Counted from the first letter of the stretch, positions 1 to 15,000 are shown. The stretch: 64,000 bases of DNA from Lepiota brunneoincarnata (GCA_023014365.1 JAEBUN010000006.1:558001-622000), one strand, 5' to 3'. Notes: generated from the letters alone by a model not told the origin. Made by a program: numbers and translations.

Positions 1-1338
1 AATGTACTTGGAGTTGGCGTGTTGCATGACAGCCGTAAGACCATCCGGGAGATCAGCTCCTTGGCCCCAGACGATGATCTCGTCACTGGGATCATCCGAG
101 CCTGGTACCACCATAGCACACTTGCTCTCAGTCATTATCTGCTGGACGGCGTCACCAACGAGTAAGCGATGTTGACGTTTGGGCAAGGTAATCTTGATAG
201 AAGTGAGGCTAGTTTTAAGCGATTCGATGACATTCTTGATCGATTCCACCAAACGAATTACTCCCTCGCGGTCGCCGCTGGCAGTAATCTCGCGGTTGGC
301 AGAATTGAGGCTGAGATTAATACCAGCTTCCTGGGCATTGGACAAGAAATCTTTGCGAGCAACAATGAAGGGCAAGATGTGGGGGGGAATATCACGAACA
401 CGATGGGTGGCACTCCAAATTCTAGACGAGATGATCTGGTTGAGAAGTGCCTGTGCTTCATAAGCCAGAGGTTGAGGACCGGTGAGCGTAATAGGGATAG
501 TAGGTTCCTCTTCGTCGTTGTCCAAGGAAGGAGTGACCTTGCCCGAGTTACCCGCACTGACCTGACCATTGGCCGCTTCCTTCTTCGGGATGTCAATCCT
601 AACACTGGTTTGATCACGAATTTGTTTCAAGGTTGCGCCTGGTTAAAAACATTGGTTTCGGATAATCAAGAAAGATAAGGGAGGGAAAACAACCTTTGGG
701 ACCGATGATAGCTCCGATTGTAGAAGCAGGAGCGTTGATGACCAAGGTTATCTAAACCGATGAAATTTACACGGCGTTTGTAGAATATGGAATTGGTTTA
801 CATACAACCGGACTCAGCAGAGCGACAAGACTACGTTTAGCCTTCTCAAGGTCTTTTTGAGATTCCGCCTTGAGATAGAACGTAGTTTGGCGTGTCTTTT
901 GATTCGAAGAAGCCTCCAGTTTAACCTTATACTTAGTAGTCACCTGCTTCATGACCTCGCCAAGAGTTGCCGATTTGCCATCTTTGCCTGCAGTCGAAAG
1001 GTCGATGGCCGAGAGGGTGAAAGATTCAGTGAAGACGGGCTGTTTCACGATGGTGGCCTTGATGCGAGGACCACCCCAGGCAGAAGGAGCAGGCGGAGGC
1101 GGAGGTGGCCGATGATGCAGAGGCGAGGGCAGGGAAGGCCGTTTCCGATTCGGTGTCCAACTCGACTGTTGTGTTGACCTTGGGCTTGATGGTAGGTGGG
1201 TCGCCAAAGGAGGGGAAAGGGTCGGGAGCTCCTTCCAGTTCATGCCTCCTCTAGGGAAACTGGTCTGACTGGATTGAGGAGCGGCGTTGCAATAAGACAT
1301 ACCTGAAGGTCTGCAGCAGTCAGAATCGGAGTTGCCAT
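1..1338 (-). CDS. SCP160: Vigilin/Scp160-like multi-KH RNA-binding protein, 5' part
   Basis: The N-terminal part of a vigilin-type protein; the gene runs off the left edge. Vigilins carry many KH domains, bind mRNA and associate with polysomes and the ER. I place exons at 1303-1338, 806-1250, 694-751 and 638 to the edge, all GT-AG. The start at 1338 gives MATPILTAADLQ joined to RRHELEGAPDPFPSFGDPPT, the usual N-terminus in mushroom homologues. A degenerate KH region is followed by a classical one, seen as INAPASTIGAIIGPKGATL across the small third exon, and a further KH-like repeat before the edge. Oddity: around 1104-1108 the frame must lose one base to pass from the acidic N-terminus to APSAWGGPRIK. 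The 392 or so visible residues are about a third of the usual length. Family call is firm; the orthology to SCP160 is by family. Confidence 0.85.
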
Positions 1339-1961
1339 AGTGTTCATAGAACGAGTAGCCGGAGAGAGGTTGACCTTGGACGGTATGGACCTGAGCGACG
1401 AAATCCGAAACAGACTTCGCCACAGAAAAAGTAAAGTAAGAGAATATGATGGTGGTTGGAAGAAATAAAATCCATGTTCTCAGGTCAGCTCAAGTGCGTG
1501 GGACTTTTTCTGAATTATTGACGTGGCAAATTTTCTGATCCAACAAGTATGTAAGACCTCATAGACGTTTGCATTTGGTTTCTGGGCTACAGTATTGACC
1601 AGGTGAAGATGCATAAGCCAGCACAAACGTAACTGAGGTTAGGTCAGCCGGCGAGAACAGACTGCGTAGTTCTAAACCAGAAAACAGCCCAATACACTGA
1701 AGGCTCGGCTCTTACTATTTGATGGATGCACACAGGACACTGATTGTCCTGGCATTGAACACCAGCCCAGTGGGGCCGCTCGTGCTCTGGAAAGAAATAT
1801 TCGGTACGGAGGAGCACGACTGTCACGTGTGTGCCCCTGTACTAGCCTGAACTAGCCCATCACGCCTCGGTCGGAGACGACGTGGAAGTTTGCTAATCAA
1901 ACCCGACAAGTCAGTGTACTTAAGTACGGACTGGACTCTGTTCAGACGACAAAGAGTCACC
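1339..1961. promoter_or_regulatory. Divergent promoter region, vigilin / ERO1
   Basis: This 620-base gap separates two genes transcribed away from each other, so it should hold both promoters. The only motif I can point to is a CACGTG E-box at 1824-1829 (context TGTCACGTGTG), about 135 bases before the ERO1 start. Short open frames here show no recognisable protein. Confidence 0.5.
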
Positions 1962-4148
1962 ATGCAACTTCTGCGAAACTATCGAATCCCGTCCCTCGTA
2001 CTATTCCTCAACATCATATTGGCCGGACACACGACTTATGCCCAAAAGTCATTCCTATCTGACACTCTGGTTAGGAAGGGCCAAGTTCAGGACGTACTCG
2101 AACATCAACCAGTTAGGGTTCCGTCATGTCAGAACGCAGTTGTGAGCTTCTTTTCTTGCAAGTTATGTGTCGTAGTTCACAAATTCCCCACAGTTAACCG
2201 GCCCAATAGAAACTACACTCTGTGATTATGAGACCATCGAGAGTGTGAACAACGAGTTATTTAGCAATTTGTCAGAGCTCGTTCGCATGCCCTTCTTCCG
2301 CTACTTCCAGGTACGTTTAAGCCGCTTGACCGCCCCAACTGCAATATTTCCTTACTCAATCCAGGTTGATTTGTACCGAGAATGTCCATTTTGGCCGGAT
2401 CACGGCTCTTGCAACAACCCCGGTTGTGCTATAACAACTGTCGACGAGGTAAATTGGTCCTCCTATTCTTTCGGAGCACAATAACTAACACATGATTTAA
2501 CTGCAGAGTGATGTTCCTGAGAAATGGCGAGCAACAACACTCAGCAAGGTTGACCCTGAGTCAATAGATAATGTATTGGTCGGTTCTGTTTCGTCATTTC
2601 CACTGCTAACTTTCTGCACTTCTACAGCGGCACGAACTCCCTGGTTGCTATTATCGGGATGCTGATTTTTGCTTTTTGGACGACAACACGGGTGCGCTAT
2701 CCAGCAGCCTCGGACTTTTGTTGGATTCACCTGATACAAGTCAATAGAGGGTGAATATTTCGACCTACAACTAGTGCCAGAAAGATACACGGGTTATTCT
2801 GGGCCTGATGCCCACCGCGTGTGGCGATCCATTTATGAGGAGAATTGCTTTGGTCTGTCGGAGCTTAGCCTCATGAAGGCCAGGTCGCCAGCTCCTGTCT
2901 CACTCCCAGACACAATGGCTGAGGTTCTTCACGAGGGTGGGGAGGACTCCCCTATACAGTGCCTCGAGAAACGAGTGTATTATAAAGTCATCTCGGGTTC
3001 GTTTCTTTATTCATCGACACCACTTCATGAGCTCAACTAGGGACATCAGGCCTACATGCTTCGATTTCAACGCACATCTGCCACGAATTCCTCAACCAAA
3101 CTACAGGACAATGGGTGAGTGCCTTCCAAAACATCGAGACCCCCTCCTACTTAGCTTTGTGCTTCAAGGGACCCAACCTAAATTGCTTCATTTCTCGCGT
3201 CGCATCACATCCAGAACGTTTACAATATATCTATTTTGACACTATCCTCCTATTGCGAGCAGTTGCTCGTCTTGGACCTTACCTTTCTGCCTTTGACTAC
3301 TGCTCCACTGGCAACCACGAAGACGATGCTGAAACTTGGGACCGACTTGCCAAGGTGGTGTCGATCGCTCAAGAAGCCGGCCGATTCGATGAAAAGGTCT
3401 TGTTCAGAGGCGAAAACGCTAATGTGTGTGTTCTTGAATCAATCTCTTACATCTTACATAGCTACATCTGGCCCTCAAATTCAGGTCCTCAAGGAGGAAT
3501 TCAAAACCCATTTCAGAAACGTCACCCGCATCATGGATTGTGTGGGATGCGGCAAATGCAGGTTGTGGGGCAAGGTCCAGACGACTGGACTTGCTACTGC
3601 CCTCAAAATTCTATTTGAATTGGATGAAAAGGCGTTGAAGTAAGCAGTGCGCCTGACCCCCCTCCCTTCCCCAAATCGACAAAATCTAATTCGCCCCCCA
3701 GTCCCCAGACCAATCCCGATCTCCTGCACCGATCAGAAGTAGTCGCATTGTTCAACACCTTGTTTCGCTTTAGCGAGAGTCTCCGAGCTGTGGATGACTT
3801 CCGAACCGAATGGCAAAAACTGGATTCCGAAGAAGTCTCAGAAAATCATTGTTGAAACAGAGAAATCCACCAGCCCCCGAGTAAGTCGCAACTATGCAGA
3901 GTTTAGCGGTGTCACATCGGTCTGATCTGAGGCCACAGCCGAAACCCTCTCCCAGGGTAGACGAGAATCATCCCATGGGTCCGCTTCTGGTGGCACAGCT
4001 CTGGTTCTCCTCTTTATTCAGGGTGTGCAAAGAAAGCACCATTGGCTGCGTAGGACTCATATGGCAAGTGCTGCGGAGATGGATTAGTGCGCTGATAACC
4101 CTCTTAGACTTGAGTAGGGAATATGGACCTTCTTTCGGTGAATTGTAG
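1962..4148 (+). CDS. ERO1: ER oxidoreductin 1 (ERO1), disulfide-generating flavoenzyme
   Basis: ERO1 oxidises protein disulfide isomerase in the ER lumen and passes electrons through FAD to oxygen. The protein opens with a signal peptide ([20 protein letters not shown]...), then shows the conserved [10 protein letters not shown] segment, the region starting [19 protein letters not shown], and the catalytic CVGCGKC (C-x2-C-x2-C) at about 3538-3558, followed by the typical [16 protein letters not shown] stretch. Many short introns interrupt it. The literal frame stops at 3855, but removing one base near 3828-3837 continues into [16 protein letters not shown], then a 56-base intron (about 3881-3938) and a tail with a hydrophobic segment ending at 4148. 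I therefore give 4148 as the likely true end, with 3855 as the literal one. The start is the first ATG giving a good signal peptide. Confidence 0.88.
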
Positions 4149-4407
4149 AAGATATTACGATATTTTTACTGTATGATCATCTAATAGACGTCTCTTTTCG
4201 GAGTTATGACGGCGGATTAGGGCTTCAAGGCTATACATAACAAGTGGGCGTGATGCCGCACACACGATGACTAACGTGGACCGATCCACAGCTGTTACAC
4301 AATTCTGACTCTAATCATTGAGCTACTGACTCCTTTCATCCTTCCCCCGACCCCGGCCGGTCCACTTTGCTCCAGCCACTTGCCCCTTTCCCAATGTTTG
4401 AGGAGTT

Positions 4408-6202
4408 ATGATAATTCTCAGTGGCGACAAAGAACGCCAAAAACATGACTCCTATAACGGACCAACTGTTCGCCTTCCAGAGCGTGTCGCGCGACGGAGG
4501 CGCTCATGGTCACCCCTCCCCGATTACGAAGCTTCGGAGGCCCAGTACAGAAGGAGTCTTGGTCTGGACACTCAAAAACCATGGCATCAGACGAAAACCT
4601 GGAGAATAGTTTTGTTGGGCTTACTGATCTATGCGCTCCTGACAACAGTGATCGGTGTGCCAATTATTGTTACCGTGAGCTCGATCTCTAGACCTGATAA
4701 CGAACCCATGACAATTTCATCGTTGGTTCTTGACAGAAATTAAGGGGCAAAGCGCAGGAGTCATTTTTCAATGACCCGAATATGCTAGGGAACCAGCAGC
4801 CGTCATCATCGGGACGTATAACCCTCGGGGACACCATGGCTTGCAATTCATGGGACGATACGAGTTTTGCTGGCTCTGCACGACCATACACAGCAACGTA
4901 TGTGCTCTGGGTCTCTACACGCCCTAACACCTGTCTCACTGCTCTTCAGTCTCCGGACTCAACTAGCAGCAACAGGAGATATATCCATTCGCTCCAATGC
5001 GACGTTGGAAGCAATGCAACCGGCAAAAGTGAATGGAAGTCTCACAGTAGAATACGATTCCGAAGCTAGCAAGAATGTCCAATTCATCGTATCTCTACAG
5101 ACAGCGACACTTTCGTTACAAAGCTCGACCTTGATCTGCCATACTGACGCCGGCACGAACCGCGGGCTGTCCATCTTTGTACGTTGTCGCAGTATATCTT
5201 CGTCACATTACTGATACCTTTCGCAGCTTCCCGATAATATAACCGACACCGAATCGATATACATTGATGTCCACGTCATATTACCTCGTACCACAAATTC
5301 GCCCTACACCATTTCCAACTTCAATACCTACTTACCCATGTTTTCTCAAACCTTTGGAGACTTGAAGAAAATTAAGCTTGGTGCTGTTAACATAGAGGGT
5401 ACTATTCGGCCGATAAACGTAACGGTACACCTGCTCCTATTTTTGTACCCGCCGTTCTATTATGCTCACGACGACGCAGAATCTCCGAGCGCCCCGGATA
5501 TCGGTTAAAAACATGCTTGGAGACATTTCCGGTGCCTTCAACTCTTCTGAAGCACTCATCCTCGACACGATTAAAGGGTAAGGAGTTCCCAACCTTACTT
5601 TCAGACTTTACCAACATACTGCAGGGTTATCAACGCTTCTATTACACTCGTGAAACCACCGGCCCGCTCTAACCCAACATCATTAACCTTGGACACTGGC
5701 GATCAGTATGTTTTGTTATGCACACATCTCATGGCCCGGATTGAACCCGAGTTTGTTTAACAGTGGCATTAATGCGCAAGTGACATTGCTCTCGCCTTCA
5801 AAGCTCCCTGCTTCGTCCCCTCATTTTGTTGGCAAGATTGTCACTTTTAATGGCCCGATCAACTTGAATATAAGCCACCACCAGTCGACTTCTCCCATCC
5901 CAACATATTTCTTGGCTCAAAACAACCTCGCCAGTTTAAAAGTCGTGATGGATCAGAAATTTCAGGGAACTTTCGTCGCTCAAACGAAAATGGACAATGT
6001 AATTGTTCGACAAGGCACTGAGAACTCGAAGTTCGATCCTACTGGTGCACATAGGCCACGCACACTGCAAATCGACCAGAAAGCATCCTCAAGATCGAGT
6101 GGGTGGATTGGATGGGGCAAGAGGCCGGCCGCAGGTGCAGGACAGGGTCACCTGGAGGTTGCCTCATCTTTGAGCCCCGTGGAGCTTCGCTTTGGACTAT
6201 AG
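4408..6202 (+). CDS. Single-pass membrane protein with DUF7330-like extracellular domain
   Basis: Exons join cleanly into a protein with a basic, Arg-rich cytoplasmic N-terminus (about residues 1-65), one transmembrane helix around TWRIVLLGLLIYALLTTVIG, and a large outer domain. The outer domain is rich in beta-strand-forming repeats of the kind SIYIDVHVILPRTTNS, LGDISGAFNSSEALILDTIKG and LNISHHQSTSPIP, and has many potential N-glycosylation sites. It ends with a WIGWGKRP motif and a VASSLSPVELRFG strand. This layout matches a protein type common in mushroom-forming fungi that I recall as DUF7330; its function is unknown. The splice after GVPIIVT (gtgagc) and the phase-2 splice at YTAT|LRTQL were needed to keep frame. 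Confidence is high that it is a gene, moderate for the domain name. Confidence 0.72.
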
Positions 6203-6504
6203 CTGACACTCTGGAGAACAGACCTTGTATTTTGATTATGCGCTTGTATTGTTAGAACTGTACAACAGGTATTTGATGCTTTGGGCTACCCCGCATGTAG
6301 TGCTTTGCCCCTCCTGCGGCCCGTCCTTTTGTCCCACCCTCCTATCTGGCGCCAGCCAATAGCATTGTTTACAAGTCTCTGGAAATGGGATTCGGTGCAT
6401 ACTCGATAATTGCGTGATTGTGAACCATCGTTTACTCAGCGCTGCCCCAATGGTTTTTATAGACCCTCCCTCCCATCTCCTCGCCTTGGTTTCACTTGAT
6501 TACG
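6203..6504. other. Intergenic, upstream of ATP sulfurylase
   Basis: About 300 bases with no gene. The last 50 bases before the ATP sulfurylase start are pyrimidine-rich, as is common in fungal promoters. I see no other motif I would defend. Confidence 0.4.
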
Positions 6505-8658
<2,154 letters not shown>

Positions 8659-8810
8659 ACATTCTGTTCGTAGCTATAGCCGGGTCTTAGAGATAGACGT
8701 CGGTCCGTGGTCATTGGTCAATCTCATCATTGCATTTGGGCATACAGTAAACAAGCGTCAACAACGCGGTCGCGTCAAAGAAATTAAATATTCATGTCCT
8801 CCAAGGACAC

Positions 8811-10176
8811 ATGGCTACTCATTTCTGTGTGTTGCCTGCAGGTACGTTTCAGAAATGCCCTGTATGACTGGTGAGTTTACGCGACATAGCGGCTATGCAG
8901 TCCCTGTCCTTGTGCAGCCAGTCAACCCCATACGTCCGACTCCCTCATCCACGAACTGGTGAGTTTCTATCGTTTTTTTTTGCTGCGGAAAATAGATTGG
9001 ATGGAATTTTCTTCCTCTAGGAATTGCATCACTCTTCTTACCAGTGGAAACCAGTGAAGGGGATACTGGAGCTGTAAAGAGTCAGATCCTCGAGTTACAA
9101 GCCATAAATCCAGTCAATCCGCGGTCATGGTTTTTGGAAGATAAAGTAATAGCTGGTAAGTTTATTTGTTAATATCTTTGCCAATTGGGAACTGAGCCCT
9201 GAACCTGTAGATGGGAAACTGTTGCTCATGACGCCTGTAGACCCTGTATTTCTCCTTCTGCCCATCCTACAATGCGTGCAGCCGGTGAATTTGAATCGCT
9301 TAAATAGAAATATTCCATCTCATTTCTGCTGTAGATCGATGGTTCTGCCGGTCAATTCAAGCCAGCAGATGACATATTTGAAGAAGCAGCATGGAAGATC
9401 CAACAAAGTTTTCTATCGCGAAAGGACACGCCGATCTCGAGTAGCGATATTTTGCAGTTCACGGGACTGAGGTGTACTAGGAATGCCTTGGGATTCGTGT
9501 GTGACATCAAAAGTTGAGGCCTCGAATATCCCCCATGAAGAGCATTGATTTAACGCGGCTCCCGTCGACAGGGATCACTGAAGAAATAACTGTTTACCGA
9601 TACTCTCATGCAAAGACGTTAGAATATCTTCGCAACAAGGTTGCCCGTCTATCTAACTCGAAAACGCTTGAAAAGTCGAAAACCATCTCTCGAGGGTTCG
9701 CGAAGGATGGCCTAATGGAAGACGGGAATGAAGATCTGCTTAAGAGTAAGTAAATAACAAGATTCTTCCTCGGTTTGGAAGCCAATTCTCGATTTTCTTG
9801 CAGGCGGGCAAATACGGGCAGGGTGTGAGCTTCTCTCTCAATATTTACCACCTGATACCCGTGACTCCCTACATGCGTCATATGAGTGCGTTTCCTGTGA
9901 TATTTTCCACTTGAGTGGCATGCCAATAATTTCTGCCACAGTTTTACGCAACTGGATAAATTCCTAAGAGATTCTGCAGCAGAAACAATGGCGCTAGCAA
10001 GTGTCCCACAGAAGGTCGGAAAAGTCAAACAAGCGGCTATACAAGGGACTGGCGAGAAGAAAAGAAAATCCGTCAGAAGCTCGTATGGTGTGGAGGCTTT
10101 GAAGAAGGTCAATGTGAATGGGATGGCGAAATTGTCGACTTTCTTCAAAAAGACCGCCGAGGGGGACCCGTCATAG
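8811..10176 (+). CDS. Ribonuclease H2 subunit B with C-terminal PIP box
   Basis: Non-catalytic subunit of the trimeric RNase H2, which removes ribonucleotides and RNA from DNA in the nucleus. The start at 8811 gives MATHFCVLPA, which splices (phase 1) to AAMQSLSLCSQ and then RLPHPRTGIASLFLP; an upstream ATG at 8794 is out of this frame. The core signature DGKLLLMTPVDPVFLLLPIL is plain. A winged-helix part follows (ISSSDILQFTGLRCTRNALG, then EEITVYRYSHAKTLEYLR after an intron with a GTTGAG donor). The tail has a Lys-rich stretch and MAKLSTFFKK, a PCNA-interacting (PIP) box as in human RNASEH2B. It follows ATP sulfurylase by 150 bases on the same strand with no functional link. Confidence 0.85.
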
Positions 10177-10340
10177 CTTGGTCGAGTTATTTTTGTACGC
10201 ATATACCTACCCTCGATGCATATATCTGTCAGTACGTCAGCTTAGGATCCTGCCTCTCTCTTACCACCCTCACTCTCATCTTCCCAGCTTTTTGTGCCAT
10301 AGATTCCTTGCTCCTCATTGTGCCCTTATTCTAGTCTCCA

Positions 10341-12708
10341 ATGAACAACTGTAAGAATTTTGCGGACAAGGGCGTTCAAACCAACTCCATAGAACTATCT
10401 CCTGGCCAAGATCGTAACGAAGACCCGCATCCTCTTTCAGGAAACCCCAGTCCATCCGGCCGTTCTGTTTTAGATACTTCTCGTTCTTCGGAATATCTGT
10501 CGGTCTTGCACTCCCTCGATGGCCTTGGCGCATATACGTGCTTGGAGGGTCCAGATACGACCTTTCCAGGTGACGCTCGCCATATCTCTGCCCGCCCCGA
10601 AATCAAGCTTCAGCGTCTCCAAATATACGGACAATTATCCTACAACAGGCCTACCCAGGTTCCTTTCTCGAGCAATAGAATCGTTTCCCTGCCCGAGACC
10701 TCTCCCCCCTGCAGAATCGGTGGAACTTCGGGAAGCACAACACGGTTTGTTTCAATGCCGGAGCATCTGAAAGTCCTCGGCGATTCAGTCGGCAGTCCCG
10801 GTGACCGACAGCTAGAGTATTCTGAACATCTCGGCATTTCACCGACTTCGGACGGAAAGACTAATTCTCGAGATTCAGACATCCTTTTGAGAAGAGCGCC
10901 TCAAACCCCCTCTCCACCTTCATCTCCAGAATCGGTGATGATCATTGGAAATAACGCACAGGTTCCCCAGGCTTTTTTACGCCCAAAAGCTGTCTTTGAC
11001 AACGTGGACAATGGAGGTACGCCAAACAAACAAAAAAAAATTGAGAGTTTCCTCATACGGAATGTTCAGGATGGATACCCTGGAAGAGTTCGCCACCAAA
11101 GCCCATTCCTGCACTGCATGGTCCACTTTCGTTGCCCTATGCTAGATGTCCTTCGTAAGGCGTTCATCCCGCTTCCTTGTAAGAATCTATCTGACTTCAA
11201 AGCTCAGAGGAGCAGAAGGAACCGTTGTTGAAGGAGAGGACTTATCCCACATGATTTGGGGACTTGAGTCTAACAGCCTCCATTCTGCCAACGCCAAAGG
11301 CCATTCCAGTGCTCTCCACGGTCACAAGATTTCTCCTCGTCATGAAGCATCCCCCCGACTTCCCGAACCGGGGTGCCTTGGCTCCAGCCACGATCCCCTT
11401 ATCCATAATTTCCGCAATCAAGATGTGATCGATTTGTGCAGGCCCGAGTTTTATGCCCCTCTGCAGAGCAGCCGCAGTAATAGAACCCAGAATCACCAAT
11501 CTCTGCGACCACATTTGGGCTCCTCCGAGGATTCGCTGCTGTTTAACAGAGAGACCCGAAGGAGTATCCATGACTTTACAATAAGGGACTCACCGATACA
11601 GTTGTATCCCAGTTCTCTGGGACACTTGCAAACTGTCTGGAACGCAGGATTGGGATTAGATGTTTGGAAAGGTCCCCAAGGTAGCGACATACCCCTGGTC
11701 ACCGAGCCTTCATTCTCAATGTCCTATGGAGAGTCTCTGTACTTCCCGTCGGAGCCTGCAAAGGCTAGTCAATTATACCAAACTCCACGTGCAGCCTCAG
11801 TCTACGACGTCCAGTCGTATGACAGTCAAAGATATCGCACGGGTATTCCGACCCCTCCCAACACATGTTCGCCACAATGGTCGCCACGTTTCCGTCAGGC
11901 TTACTTCTCTTCACTTTCACCCGAAACTCAATACGAGCAAGTGACAACTCCTCAGCTTCCACGATTCACCAGTACAACCGGAATGCAGCGGGGAAGTCTC
12001 GATCCCGATCAGATGATCAACTCATATCTTCATTCAGAACCCGAGAGCCCTCCGGTCCCTAACCTGGATGTTGAAATCGACCATCGGGCCAGCTGCAGAA
12101 CGGACTTTGGTACCTCAAGCCTAGCTAGTGGGCCTACTCTTGATTGTCACGATGACATTCGTCCCTTGCCGAAATATCGTTCCCCTTATTACCAGCTAGG
12201 GAGGTGCATAGGGCCAGCTCCTCCATCGCCCGTTTCCCCAGACATCAGGGTGCCCTTCTCCCACCAGCAACCACGCTCGATCCCTCTTACCCGTCTGATT
12301 CAGCGCAGATTGTCATCGGTAGCAGAAGAGGAGACAGCTGATGCTCGCCTCGTTGGGTCTCCACCTCCAAGCCAGGAACTGGACATTCCGTCTCCTAGAA
12401 CGGTCGCCTCTTTCAAGACGGGAAAAGAGGGAGAACGTCTTATGGAACGAAATTCAGAGGTTATTCTTGACGCTTCGGCCCGCCTGACGAACACCGCAAA
12501 ACGATCTCATAAGTTACCCGATTATTCCCTCAGACGCATTCCGATGAACATTGCAAGAAAGGGGCGAAAGCCATTAGAAGGTCACTCTCCCGCTACCAAC
12601 AACAGATTCAGCGAGCAGAGGGGAGAGGATACAGCATCCTGCGAGAGAAACATGAAGCCGAACAAACCCTACAAGAAAAAGCGAGCAAGGAAGCAGCCGG
12701 ACACATAG
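10341..12708 (+). CDS. Ser/Pro-rich protein of unknown function
   Basis: I do not recognise this family. Three exons splice cleanly: the first ends in a phase-1 donor at about 11018 (GTACGC), giving a GGWIPWKSS joint, and the second ends in a donor at 11156, giving a YARCPSGAEGTVVEGEDL joint. The product is roughly 760 residues, largely disordered, with many Ser-Pro and Thr-Pro pairs and no signal peptide or membrane helix. Two islands look ordered and probably conserved: SPPKPIPALHGPLSLPYARC followed by an acidic strand and MIWGLES, and RSIPLTRLIQRRLSSVAEEE near residue 640. The C-terminus is strongly basic (KPYKKKRARKQ), suggesting nuclear location or nucleic acid contact. Function not assigned. 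Confidence 0.6.
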
Positions 12709-12820
12709 TCGTAATTGCAGAACATTGGGGCACTGCATTCACACATATGTTGTCGAACGAGATTATAAAAAGCCATAGATTGTTCCCACAGACGGCGACT
12801 ACAATGTATCGCAGTGCCTA

Positions 12821-14830
12821 TTAAGCCTTAACGAAGAGGTCAGTGAACTCGTTGACAGGTAACTTAGCCAAGCTGTCAGACTCGGACACGGTGTCCAAAA
12901 TTCTACCAGTGAGGATCAGAACTGTTGTAAAACTAGAAAGTACAGAAGAACACACTTCTTTTGGCGAGCCTGGTCGAAGTGGTAAGATATGTGCCTGGAG
13001 ATTTGGCCGTGAATACAACATCCAACACAAAGGACGGGTAACTTGCCTCTTAAATTTGTTGATTAAGAGGGGGGTGCCCTCTGTACGTCGCCTCTTGTGG
13101 CCAACTGGGTATTCAACTTCGACCTCATTAAGAACGGTGCCGTCGTTGAGCTCAACGAGTAAGGCGTTGCCAATGGAACGCTTCTCTGGGTCGTGGTAAT
13201 CAACACTGAAGCGTTTGTCTTCGACACAATGGATCTTGGCACGGAGGGCATCAATACGGAGATCGGCAGCAGATGTATCAGTACTAAAGGGTTACGTTAG
13301 GTGCCGTCGGAACATGCGTGAGACTCCAAAACCCACTAGCTGTCAGAGGTCAGTTCGCCGTAGATGAGGGGATAGGCAACCATGTAGTTGATAGCATGAC
13401 TGTCACGGAATGGTTATGCTCGGATATTGAACATAACAAAATAGGACACATACTCTCTGTCAGCAAAATTATCGAGAGGGCCCTGCTTATCAATGATACG
13501 AATAGCCGCTTCTTGAGTGCGAATCCTGACGCTTTTAATGTCATCAGAAGTCTTTCCGAGCTGCTTTAGCTTGCTGTGAATGATATGGGCAGCTTCTACG
13601 GCGGTCTGGGCGTGGAATTCGGCAGGGTAGGAAATCTTGAAGAGGACATTTTCCATGATGTAGGAGCCGAAGGGCCTCTGGAACTCAAATGGCTTGCCCT
13701 GTACAGGATATATGAGTACTCTTAACTCAAGCACGTGTACAGCAGAAAACCAGCCTTGAACAAAACGTCGTAGAAGCCCCAGGTCTTTGCGGTTAAAACA
13801 GAGGGAAGGCCCTTCTCACCCTTCTTGACAAGGAGGGCGAGGTTGACAGCACGAGAACAAGCATCACCAGCGGCCCAGGACTTGCGAGGACCGGTGTTGG
13901 GGGCATGACGATAAGTGCGGAGAGATTGACCATCGACCCAAGCTTGAGAAATGGCGTCAACAGTTTGGTCGCGGTTGAGACCAAGAAGCTTGGAGACGAC
14001 GGCGGTAGAAGCAACCTTAACAAGGACAACATGATCGAGGCCAACACGATTGAATGAGTTCAAGAGGGCGAGCCCACCCTGGATCTCGTGTGCCTTAATC
14101 ATTGCCTCGAGAACATCGCGGACGGTCAGAGACTGGCCTTGACGAGCAAGGTGATCGGCGACGGCCAGAATGGCACCAAGATTGTCAGATGGATGACCCC
14201 CTATAACCCAAGCGTCAATTGAAGCGCGCCGCCCCAGGAGTACACCGACAGACACTCAGCAGCGAGGAAACAGTCGTTGTAATCGAGCCAACGAATTTGT
14301 GCGCCAATGTTAAAAGCGCCGCGGACGGGATCAAGCTGGTAGTTGGTTCCGGGGACGCGGGTGCCTAATCGTCGCAAATCGGATCAGCATTCCTACAAAG
14401 TAATTTGGAGGATAGAAGAACCGTTGGGTACAACTGTTCCTTCGACAACTGGGCCCAATATTTTCGTGCACTCGGGGAAACGAAGGGCTTCAAGACCGCA
14501 TCCAATGGTGTCGATAAGGCACAGTCTGGCAGTCTCGAAGGCAAGCTCCGAGTCGATTTTGTATTCGTGGACATAATCAGCAATGTCCTGGAGGACCTTG
14601 TCAGGCTCCGGCCTCAAAGTTGATTCCCCACCGTGATGGGTAGACATGGAACGAGTGAGGGATGTAGAGAAGCCAGAAATGGGTGCAATCGATGACCGGG
14701 AAGCCGGGACGGAGCTGTTAGAAGAGCGAGCAAATGGTACGACAATGGAGCGAAGAACGAGAGAATTCGACCTCAACAGTCTGCGAGGACTGGAGGTAAT
14801 GGTTGTTCTTGCTGCTGCTAGTGCCGACAT
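12821..14830 (-). CDS. 2-methylcitrate dehydratase (PrpD family), probably mitochondrial
   Basis: Catalyses dehydration of 2-methylcitrate to 2-methyl-cis-aconitate in the methylcitrate cycle, which clears propionyl-CoA. The spliced protein has an Arg/Ser/Ala-rich, acid-poor N-terminus of about 60 residues, typical of mitochondrial import signals. PrpD blocks follow: [97 protein letters not shown] and [16 protein letters not shown]. The C-terminal third is split by several introns and ends [11 protein letters not shown]. It is divergent from a Zn2Cys6 regulator with only 170 bases between the starts. Bacterial PrpD and immune-responsive IRG1 are in the same fold family; the sequence blocks here fit PrpD. 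Confidence 0.9.
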
Positions 14831-15000
14831 CTCAACGTTGTCAGGCCCAACATTCTCAGGCGAGTGCACACTTTATACTTTGAACGCGTCCCGGTGACCA
14901 CGTGAGGATGATCCGACCAGTAGGCGCTTGGGCCACAAAGATTATTTGTGATCCAAACAGTCTAATTAATACTCCTTGTCTCGCAACCCATACTAGTATT
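14831..15000. promoter_or_regulatory. Short divergent promoter, methylcitrate dehydratase / Zn2Cys6 factor
   Basis: The 170 bases between two divergent start codons contain a palindromic CACGTG at 14899-14904. It lies between a CCGG at 14891 and a CCG at about 14914, i.e. CGG-type triplets of the kind Zn2Cys6 proteins bind. Control of both genes from here, including possible autoregulation, is inference. Confidence 0.45.

Noticed and set aside
1644..1826. A 60-codon minus-strand open frame between vigilin and ERO1
   Set aside because: Short, no recognisable domain and inside a divergent promoter.
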